Below are positions 1 to 5,375 of a DNA stretch of 5,606 bases, piece after piece (positions within the stretch are counted from its first letter, which is position 1; each line of letters begins with the position of its first letter). Source of the stretch: a bacterium. Lineage in GTDB: Bacteria; Patescibacteriota; Saccharimonadia; Saccharimonadales; UBA4665. Location of the stretch: assembly GCA_021804315.1 (NCBI GenBank), contig JAJZHX010000036.1:1-5606 (forward strand), in the 5' to 3' direction. The notes under the pieces were generated by a model that was not told where the DNA came from, made no database searches, and was given only the letters and a program-made list of their open reading frames with translations. A program made the translations under genes and the position numbers.

Positions 1-24
1 TAATTATTGGCCTAAAAATTAATT

Positions 25-36
25 AATTACGTAATT
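25..36. promoter_or_regulatory. 12-bp perfect palindrome beside the -35 box (possible operator)
   Basis: AATTACGTAATT is a perfect palindrome centred between bases 30 and 31, ending two bases before the proposed -35 hexamer. Its position would suit an operator, and the first gene downstream encodes a DNA-binding AbrB-fold protein, so autoregulation is a reasonable guess. AT-rich DNA produces such palindromes by chance, so the functional claim rests on position and on the central CG step only. Confidence 0.25.
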
Positions 37-38
37 CT

Positions 39-67
39 TTGCAATCACTTAACAAAAAAACTACTAT
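39..67 (+). promoter_or_regulatory. Sigma-70-type promoter of the AbrB-glmS operon, leaderless
   Basis: A -35 box TTGCAA (39-44) and a -10 box TACTAT (62-67) are separated by exactly 17 bases. Six bases follow the -10 box before the ATG at 74, so the expected transcription start coincides with the A of that ATG. There is no Shine-Dalgarno sequence before the ATG, which agrees with a leaderless mRNA. Hexamers match the bacterial consensus at 4 of 6 positions each, with ideal spacing. The transcription start is inferred, not seen. Confidence 0.5.
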
Positions 68-73
68 TAAATC

Positions 74-250
74 ATGAGTCGACCCGACAACAGTCAAACA
101 GCCAAACGAAAGCTTAATTTGGTTGGTAAAAAAACTTTTGCTATTAGTTTACCAATTGACTTGGTTAGACAACTCAGTCTAAAAAAAGGCGAGTCTTTAG
201 TTGTTCGAAGAATAGGTGAAAAAATTATTATTGAAAGGGATAAACACTAA
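74..250 (+). CDS. Small AbrB/SpoVT-AbrB (MazE-like) fold DNA-binding protein
   Basis: This 58-residue basic protein carries one swapped-hairpin AbrB domain from about residue 13 to 55. The visible pattern is typical of the family: a basic lead-in (KRKLNLVGKK), the strand TFAISLP, a short amphipathic stretch LVRQL, the turn LKKGESLVV, and a closing strand EKIIIER. Such proteins dimerise and bind DNA, either as antitoxins (MazE/VapB type) or as transcription regulators (AbrB, SpoVT). No toxin gene follows; the next gene is glmS, whose ATG begins on the base after this TAA stop, so the two are almost certainly cotranscribed and translationally coupled. The ATG is chosen because the coding pattern begins there and a well-spaced promoter places transcription start on it. 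A regulatory role, perhaps over its own operon, is more likely than an antitoxin role, but neither is shown by the sequence. The first ten residues are polar and probably disordered. Confidence 0.8.
   Translation: MSRPDNSQTAKRKLNLVGKKTFAISLPIDLVRQLSLKKGESLVVRRIGEKIIIERDKH
235..240 (+). promoter_or_regulatory. Weak Shine-Dalgarno-like site for glmS
   Basis: AAGGGA lies inside the last codons of the AbrB gene, ten bases before the glmS ATG. It is the only purine-rich, SD-like element at a usable distance before any start in the window, and it precedes the one gene that is clearly internal to an operon. It may work together with reinitiation, since the upstream stop codon abuts the ATG. The match to AGGAGG is partial. 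Confidence 0.35.
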
Positions 251-2059
251 ATGTGTGGCATAATGGCATATATTGGCGACAAGCCAGCTAAGAATATTGT
301 CTATAACGGCCTAAAAAGATTAGAATACCGTGGCTATGATTCCGTCGGTATTGCTACTCTAGGAGAAACTTTAAAAGTTGTTAAAGCAGTCGGTGATACT
401 TCAAAATTAAACTTAAACCTCATAGATAGTCGAGCTAAATTAGCTATCGGTCATACTAGGTGGGCAACCCATGGCGAACCTTCAAAGAACAACGCTCATC
501 CACACACTTACGGTTCAATTACTTTAGTTCATAACGGGATTATTGAAAACTATGAAACCATTAAAAAAACTATTAAGGCTACTGATTTAAAAAGCCAGAC
601 TGATAGTGAAGTGTTAGCAGCCTTAATAGATTATTATTATCAAAAATCGCAAGATATTTTAGAAGCTACTCGCCAGGCTCTATCAGAAGTAAAAGGCACT
701 TTTGGTATAGCCTTAATCACCAAAGATAACCCTGAAATATTAATAGTGGCTAGAAGAGGAAGCCCAATTCTTATAGGCATTGGTAACAACCAGTATTTCA
801 TCGCTAGCGATCAATCAGCAATTTTAGATCATACCAATCAAGTAATTTATCTAGAAGATGATCAATTGGCAGAAATTAAGCCTAGTTCCATTGACATCTA
901 TGATCTCAAGCTTTCAGTTCAAGATATAGATATTAAGACGCTAGACAACGATTCCAAAAATTTAGATTTAGGAGATTACCAGAACTTTTTAGAAAAAGAA
1001 ATTTATGAACAACCAGAAGCCCTCAATAACGTTATGAGAGGCCGAGTCAGTAGCGATGGGTCAATCGTTCTAGGTGGACCAAATTTAACTCAAGCAGATA
1101 TTTTAAATCTAAAACAAATCTTAATAATTGGCTGTGGTAGTGCCTATTATGCCGGTTATTACGGTAAGTATGTTCTTGAAAAAATACTAAATATTCCCGT
1201 CTCAGTAGAACATGCTAGTGAATTTAGATATCGTTATGGTGCTTTTAATAAAGAAAACTGTTTAGCCATCTTCATCAGCCAGTCAGGCGAAACAGCTGAT
1301 ACAATTGCTTCTCTTAGGGAAGCTAAGCGCCGAGGACTTAAAACTATCGGCATTGTTAATAGTGTTGGTTCAACTATTGCCAGGGAAGTTACTCATGGAG
1401 GTATCTATTTGCATGCTGGCAATGAATCCTCTGTTGCTAGCACTAAAGCCTATAGTAGCATGGTTGTTGCTCTGCTAATGCTAGGCGGTTTCATGTCTTA
1501 TAAACAAGGTAAAGATTCTGCGATCTGTCAAAATATTGCCAGCGAATTACTTAAACTGCCAAATGAAATCTATTTAAGTTTGCAACTACATAGCAAAATT
1601 ACTAAATTGAGTAAACAAATAACTAAGTTTAATGATTGTTTTTATTTAGGCAGGGGAGTGCTTTATGCCGTGGCGCAAGAAGGCGCATTAAAGCTTAGCG
1701 AGGTTGCTCAAGTACATGCTCAAGCTTTACCGATCGGCGAAATCAAACACGGCCCGATTGCACTGGTTGATAATAACCTACTATCTGTTATTTTATTACC
1801 TGAAGATAATCTGCTTTATAACAAAGGCTTATCAACTTTAGAAGAAGTTAAGGCTCGAAACGGTCAAGTCTTAACAATTTCTACTAGGCCTAAAGAACCT
1901 CTAAGTGATTTTCACTTACAATTATCTCATTTGGGAGAATTTAGCGATGGTTTAATCTATAACGTGTCTCTTCAACTACTTACGCTAGAGCTTGCTAAAA
2001 ATAAGCGCCTAAACATTGACCGACCACGTAACTTAGCCAAATCTGTTACCGTCGAATAG
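251..2059 (+). CDS. glmS: Glutamine--fructose-6-phosphate aminotransferase (isomerizing), GlmS
   Basis: GlmS converts fructose-6-phosphate and glutamine to glucosamine-6-phosphate and glutamate in the cytoplasm, the first committed step to UDP-GlcNAc for peptidoglycan and other glycans. At 602 residues it has the usual length. The N-terminal class II glutaminase domain (about 1-215) starts MCGI, so Cys2 becomes the nucleophile after Met removal; GHTRWATHG (67-75), HNGIIENY (94-101) and TDSEV (117-121) line its active site. Two SIS sugar-phosphate domains follow (about 285-415 and 455-590), with GCGSAYYAG (294-302), SQSGETADT (343-351) and SSVASTKAY (393-401). By alignment to the E. coli enzyme from memory, Lys481, Glu484, His500 and Lys597 match its Lys485, Glu488, His504 and Lys603. 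The ending, PRNLAKSVTVE, is canonical. The family's usual VGYIG after MCGI reads MAYIG here, a mild change. The gene follows the AbrB-like gene with no gap; no glmS ribozyme is present. Confidence 0.98.
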   Translation: MCGIMAYIGDKPAKNIVYNGLKRLEYRGYDSVGIATLGETLKVVKAVGDTSKLNLNLIDSRAKLAIGHTRWATHGEPSKNNAHPHTYGSITLVHNGIIENYETIKKTIKATDLKSQTDSEVLAALIDYYYQKSQDILEATRQALSEVKGTFGIALITKDNPEILIVARRGSPILIGIGNNQYFIASDQSAILDHTNQVIYLEDDQLAEIKPSSIDIYDLKLSVQDIDIKTLDNDSKNLDLGDYQNFLEKEIYEQPEALNNVMRGRVSSDGSIVLGGPNLTQADILNLKQILIIGCGSAYYAGYYGKYVLEKILNIPVSVEHASEFRYRYGAFNKENCLAIFISQSGETADTIASLREAKRRGLKTIGIVNSVGSTIAREVTHGGIYLHAGNESSVASTKAYSSMVVALLMLGGFMSYKQGKDSAICQNIASELLKLPNEIYLSLQLHSKITKLSKQITKFNDCFYLGRGVLYAVAQEGALKLSEVAQVHAQALPIGEIKHGPIALVDNNLLSVILLPEDNLLYNKGLSTLEEVKARNGQVLTISTRPKEPLSDFHLQLSHLGEFSDGLIYNVSLQLLTLELAKNKRLNIDRPRNLAKSVTVE

Positions 2060-2061
2060 TT

Positions 2062-2134
2062 AAATTATATAATTTGATAATATATATTATTTAATATATA
2101 TTAGTCAATATATCAATCTTATATTTTAAAATAT
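2062..2134. repeat. Cluster of four short perfect palindromes in the glmS downstream spacer
   Basis: The 82-base spacer after glmS contains only six G or C bases. It holds four perfect palindromes: AAATTATATAATTT (2062-2075), TAATATATATTA twice (2078-2089 and 2092-2103, two bases apart), and ATATTTTAAAATAT (2121-2134). The two identical 12-mers can also pair with each other as a hairpin arm set. A TATAAT (2068-2073) and a TAAAAT (2127-2132) inside the cluster could be -10 boxes for the next gene, though neither has a good -35 partner. The region could be promoter, operator, weak terminator or melting element. Chance is a serious alternative in DNA this AT-rich. Confidence 0.4.
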
Positions 2135-2141
2135 TAATCTT

Positions 2142-3023
2142 ATGGCCAATAGACTGAACAGAGAACCAAATATCGTTTCTGAAGAAAATATCAAAACTAT
2201 AGCTTTAAATTACACTGGAGAATTTTCGTTTTTAGACACAATATGCACTAAAAATATCCCAAGCCACAGATTAAAGCTGGAACTTGATGCCATGACAGCA
2301 GTCATCTTAAACCGGCTAAAACATAAGTTATTTAATAACTCCTCTAGAAGTTCAGTGGTTGATGAAATTTCTGAGTCAATTCCGCAAAAAAGCTTAGCTT
2401 TAATTGCTAAAATTGGTGAAATAGCTTTTTCTACGACAAATACGATAACCCATTCTTGGCTAAATACACCTCAAGTATCTTCAGATAATCTGTTAGTCAG
2501 GACCAATCATTATAGGAGAATTTACTGCCTCCAAGCCGGCTTAATACAAAGGCAAAAAGAAGTATATCAAAGTACCGAAGATATGGTCACTAATAGAACA
2601 AGATTGTTAACCTTTTTTAGTCCTGGTTTAATCTACGTTATGGATAAATCTTTAAGATCAGAAAATATTGCTTCAGACAATAGAATGGCATTAATAAAAA
2701 ATTCTGGGTTTCTAATGGTTAAGCTATCTCAACTACCGGAAAATACTTTAAAAACCTATATTAAAGCACTAAACGCACACCCTGAGTTATTATTACCGAT
2801 AACTTATTTAAACGATAACTATGTAGCAAGGCAAAATTTTACGGCAAGCATATTTAATCAGATTAGAACTGATTTAGTATCTAACCCTAAAATTTACTAC
2901 CTCCCAGATAGCACAATGCAAGATCATCCTATGGCTATCGACACCGACGGGACTGGTTCGCCTATTGAATTAGGTTGGGACTGGCTAGTTAATACTGCTG
3001 ATGATTTAGGTTACTTTAATTAG
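2142..3023 (+). CDS. Uncharacterised 293-residue cytoplasmic protein
   Basis: I do not recognise this protein. It reads as a mixed, mainly helical soluble protein with no signal peptide and no convincing membrane segment; the only hydrophobic patch is short (about residues 155-167, LLTFFSPGLIYVM). Helical stretches with regular charged/hydrophobic spacing cover about 43-64, 73-96, 120-147 and 203-212. The C-terminus is acidic and aromatic (IDTDGTGSPIELGWDW at 266-281), and there are only two cysteines (35 and 129), not placed like a metal site. The ATG is the only sensible start: an in-frame TAA lies at 2127-2129. There is no Shine-Dalgarno sequence. Codon use and AT content look like the neighbours, and the frame is long and uninterrupted, so it is very probably a real gene. 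Its place between glmS and a glycosyltransferase does not define a role, because spacers with possible promoters separate it from both. Confidence 0.85.
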   Translation: MANRLNREPNIVSEENIKTIALNYTGEFSFLDTICTKNIPSHRLKLELDAMTAVILNRLKHKLFNNSSRSSVVDEISESIPQKSLALIAKIGEIAFSTTNTITHSWLNTPQVSSDNLLVRTNHYRRIYCLQAGLIQRQKEVYQSTEDMVTNRTRLLTFFSPGLIYVMDKSLRSENIASDNRMALIKNSGFLMVKLSQLPENTLKTYIKALNAHPELLLPITYLNDNYVARQNFTASIFNQIRTDLVSNPKIYYLPDSTMQDHPMAIDTDGTGSPIELGWDWLVNTADDLGYFN

Positions 3024-3206
3024 CTTAAAACCAAAAAATAGATATGCTCTCTAACCTAAGAGGCAAGCTAGATATTTATCAAAACATTTAAGCTTAGTTT
3101 GGATTATTAACTTTTTTAAAAACAACAACTTATTCTATTTAAAGATTATCTAAAGCATAATTGTCTATTAATTTTTTTTAGCTACTAATATATTAAAAAC
3201 TAAACT
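3024..3206. other. Non-coding spacer, probable promoter region for the glycosyltransferase gene
   Basis: This 183-base AT-rich spacer shows no convincing gene or GC-rich terminator hairpin. Near its end is a run of eight T (3172-3179), without a good stem in front of it. Candidate -10 boxes TAATAT (3186-3191) and TATATT (3189-3194) lie 12 to 15 bases before the TTG at 3207, giving at most a very short 5' leader; TTGTCT (3161-3166) is a possible but imperfectly spaced -35. No Shine-Dalgarno sequence precedes the start. The upstream half probably contains the end of the preceding transcript. Confidence 0.35.
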
Positions 3207-4544
3207 TTGACAGATAATCTATTTTTTGAGATAGTCTATCGAGTGACACCCAAAGAAAACTCATCTGATACTTCGCAATATTATGATTTTGACTGGGATA
3301 AAATTGTCGCTAATCAACCAGAGAAACTAAAGATTTTATGGGCTAATGAAAGCTCAGTTATATCAGGCCCCGTTAATAAACTAATTCATACAGCGCCTAT
3401 TCTAACAAATCAATGTCACCATGATTTAACAATCTTGTTACCAGACTATGATCAAGGAAAACTCGGCACTCTAGGTTCTGCAAAAATTATTGAAACCGGC
3501 TATATACCAATATCTAACTTTCAACTCAGTATCTTTCATCCTCCTAATCGATTTAAAAATATCCTAAAAAAAGGTCAGTTTGATATAGTTCATGTCTCAA
3601 CTCCCATGAGAGGGCCTTTTGGATTATTTTTTCTTGGAGGTAGCGTTATTGATATGGCTTCAAAGCGTAATCTGCCAATAGTTGCCGGAGCCCAGACATT
3701 TAATCTTGATACAGCTAAAAGCATGATACCTAAAGCCTTAAAATTTACCTCTCCGTTAATTGAAAGTTTTGTGAAGAGACAAGAGAGCCGAATGCATTCA
3801 AAGGCGACAATTAACTTTTCACCTTCAGTTGCCATGGATAACTATATCCTCTCTAGAAAAGGTGTTAATTCTAACACACTAGTCCGTCTAGAAAATGGTG
3901 TAGATCCAATATATAACAGACAACGACGAAACAAAGAATCTGCTAAGCGACAAAAACACCAATGGGCAATAACTGATCAACTTGTAGTCTTAGTCCCAGG
4001 TCGACTAGCTGCTGAAAAATCTCTTGATAGGTTAAAAGCCATTAAAGATTTACAAAATATAAAGATAGTTTTTGTTGGCGATGGCCCTGAAAGGTCTAAA
4101 CTAGAAAAAGCTTTTCCTGACGCCATATTTACTGGTATGTTAAGAGGGGAAGAGCTAGCAGATGCCTATGCTAACGGGGACATCTTAGTTTTAACGAGTG
4201 AAGCTGAAACATACTCCCAGGTTTTATTTGAAGGCTTAGCTTCAAGCTTGCCGGTTGTCGTTCCTAACAAAGGGGCTTTCGTTGATTTGGTCAAACACGG
4301 ACAATTTGGCTATAAGTATAATAATGATGATAGCTTGATTAGTTACGTCAATAAATTAGTTAAAGATACGGCCCTAAGAGATCAAATGGGCAAAGTTGCT
4401 ATGAGCGTAGCCAGCAATAAAACATGGCAAAAGGAAACCGAAAAACTTATTAAAATGTATCGTCTGGCAATCTACCTAAATCAACAAGCAAATCCAAAGC
4501 ATAAACTAGAGCAAATATCGATAGCTTCTTTGAACCTTAAGTAA
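3207..4544 (+). CDS. GT-B fold glycosyltransferase, GT4 family
   Basis: This 445-residue enzyme most likely transfers a sugar from a nucleotide-sugar donor to a lipid or glycan acceptor at the inner face of the membrane. The N-terminal Rossmann domain starts at KLKILWANE (about 40-48), with the SGPVN loop (53-57) where GT4 enzymes have a glycine-rich loop, and includes FDIVHVSTP (125-133). The linker has ENGVDP (229-234). The C-terminal donor domain shows GRLAAEKSLDRL (265-276), FVGDGPE (289-295) and an E-x7-E motif formed by Glu334 and Glu342 (SEAETYSQVLFEG), then LPVVVPNKG (348-356) and a final Trp-containing helix. The pattern resembles retaining mannosyl- or glucosyltransferases such as those making glycolipids, but the donor cannot be read from sequence. 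The usual Gly after the second Glu (ASG) is Ser347 here. No in-frame ATG occurs before residue 134, so the start is TTG at 3207 or GTG at 3243; an in-frame TAA at 3201 excludes anything earlier. The first 38 or so residues extend beyond the usual fold. Confidence 0.88.
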   Translation: MTDNLFFEIVYRVTPKENSSDTSQYYDFDWDKIVANQPEKLKILWANESSVISGPVNKLIHTAPILTNQCHHDLTILLPDYDQGKLGTLGSAKIIETGYIPISNFQLSIFHPPNRFKNILKKGQFDIVHVSTPMRGPFGLFFLGGSVIDMASKRNLPIVAGAQTFNLDTAKSMIPKALKFTSPLIESFVKRQESRMHSKATINFSPSVAMDNYILSRKGVNSNTLVRLENGVDPIYNRQRRNKESAKRQKHQWAITDQLVVLVPGRLAAEKSLDRLKAIKDLQNIKIVFVGDGPERSKLEKAFPDAIFTGMLRGEELADAYANGDILVLTSEAETYSQVLFEGLASSLPVVVPNKGAFVDLVKHGQFGYKYNNDDSLISYVNKLVKDTALRDQMGKVAMSVASNKTWQKETEKLIKMYRLAIYLNQQANPKHKLEQISIASLNLK

Positions 4545-4561
4545 ACTTTCTAAGAATGTTA

Positions 4562-4570
4562 TGTTAATAT
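4562..4570 (+). promoter_or_regulatory. Possible extended -10 promoter for the DUF1295 gene
   Basis: TGTTAATAT fits the extended -10 pattern (TG, one base, then TAATAT), and seven bases separate it from the ATG at 4578, so transcription would begin at or next to the start codon. There is no clear -35 box 17 bases upstream. The alternative is simple readthrough from the glycosyltransferase gene, which ends only 33 bases before the ATG. Confidence 0.3.
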
Positions 4571-4577
4571 TTAATCA

Positions 4578-5339
4578 ATGATTAGTAAACTTGTAATAGC
4601 TTTGCTAATTCCTTTAGTTATTAACTTAGCTCTGTTTATAGTTGCTTTTAAAACAAAATCCGATAAGTTAACCGACGCTGCCTATTCAATAAGTTTTATT
4701 AGCATTGCTGTTTACGCTTATTTTAGCTCGTCAGAATCTTCATATGATCTTTTACTATGCACCTTAGCAGTAATCTGGGCTCTGAGAATCGGTAGCTTCT
4801 TAGTTTATAGAGTCTTAAAAGTAGGTTTTGACAGACGGTTTGACGATATAAGAAATAGTTTCGTTAAATTTGCTGAATTCTGGCTTGGACAAGCAGTTAC
4901 TTCTTGGATAGTTATGTTACCGATACTTTTTGCTAGTAACGCTAAAGGTTCAAATATTCTAATAATCGGTTTAGCAGTTTGGTTATTAGGTCTATTGACT
5001 GAAGCTATCGCTGACATTGAAAAATATCAATTTAAAAACAACCCGAAAAACAAAAATAAATGGATCAGTCATGGCTTGTGGCACTTCTCTAGACACCCTA
5101 ATTATTTTGGTGAAATCTTAGTCTGGTTAGGTATATATTTGTTTACTTTACCAGATCTTAACACTTTAGAAATTATATTAGGCTCAATAAGCCCAATCTT
5201 TATTGCCTTTTTATTATTATTTGTCAGTGGTGTTCCATTATTAGAAAAGAATGCCGATAAACGCTGGGGCAACAATCAAGATTACCTAAACTATAAAAAA
5301 TCAACTAGTATAATTATTCCACTGCCTCCAAGAAAATAA
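4578..5339 (+). CDS. DUF1295 family integral membrane protein (steroid 5-alpha-reductase-like)
   Basis: This 253-residue polytopic membrane protein has the usual DUF1295 length and signatures. Hydrophobic segments lie at about 4-24, 33-50, 57-79, 101-118, 126-146, 176-191 and 197-218. Family motifs are WALRIGSFLVYRV (67-79) with FDRRFDDIR (84-92), then HGLWHFSRHPNYFGEIL (165-181), the SGVPLLEKNADKRWG block (217-231) and the ending YLNYKKSTSIIIPLPP (236-251). The Arg-His-Pro-Asn-Tyr core is shared with steroid reductases and isoprenylcysteine methyltransferases, and in the reductase branch it belongs to the NADPH-binding region. A lipid or isoprenoid enoyl/keto reductase role is therefore plausible; a steroid substrate is unlikely in a bacterium of this kind. 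No Shine-Dalgarno sequence precedes the ATG. The gene lies 33 bases after the glycosyltransferase, so the two may share a transcript and act on the same membrane lipid, which is inference only. Confidence 0.92.
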   Translation: MISKLVIALLIPLVINLALFIVAFKTKSDKLTDAAYSISFISIAVYAYFSSSESSYDLLLCTLAVIWALRIGSFLVYRVLKVGFDRRFDDIRNSFVKFAEFWLGQAVTSWIVMLPILFASNAKGSNILIIGLAVWLLGLLTEAIADIEKYQFKNNPKNKNKWISHGLWHFSRHPNYFGEILVWLGIYLFTLPDLNTLEIILGSISPIFIAFLLLFVSGVPLLEKNADKRWGNNQDYLNYKKSTSIIIPLPPRK

Positions 5340-5341
5340 TC

Positions 5342-5370
5342 TATACATTTTTTTAATAATGTTGTACAAT
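5342..5370 (+). promoter_or_regulatory. Sigma-70-type promoter for the 3' partial gene, leaderless
   Basis: TATACA (5342-5347) and TACAAT (5365-5370) are separated by exactly 17 bases; they match the -35 and -10 consensus at 4 and 5 of 6 positions. Five bases follow the -10 box before the TTG at 5376, so transcription should start on or within a base of this codon. The spacer is T-rich (seven T at 5348-5354). This copies the arrangement seen in front of the gene at 74. Confidence 0.45.
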
Positions 5371-5375
5371 TGCAC

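Noticed and set aside
1..250. glmS ribozyme or other riboswitch upstream of glmS
   Set aside because: The 250 bases before glmS are occupied by a coding AbrB-domain gene and a promoter with no leader; there is no space for, and no sign of, a structured RNA.
3044..3091. 15-codon ATG frame in the spacer after the orphan gene
   Set aside because: It is too short, has no ribosome site or promoter, and such frames are expected by chance.
3022..3094. 8-base inverted repeat (AGCTTAAA at 3022-3029 and TTTAAGCT at 3087-3094)
   Set aside because: The arms are short and 57 bases apart, with no T-run directly after; this is at chance level for AT-rich DNA.
3172..3179. Run of eight T as an intrinsic terminator
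   Set aside because: I could not find a stable stem immediately before it, and it lies only 27 bases before the next start, where it fits a promoter spacer equally well.
3590..3835. 81-codon open frame on the - strand
   Set aside because: It lies wholly inside the glycosyltransferase gene, whose motifs are clear, and its translation shows no family pattern.
4805..5017. 70-codon open frame on the - strand
   Set aside because: It is a shadow of the DUF1295 gene and has no recognisable domain or upstream signal.
5348..5354. T-run after the DUF1295 gene as a terminator
   Set aside because: No hairpin precedes it; it falls in the spacer between a plausible -35 and -10 box.
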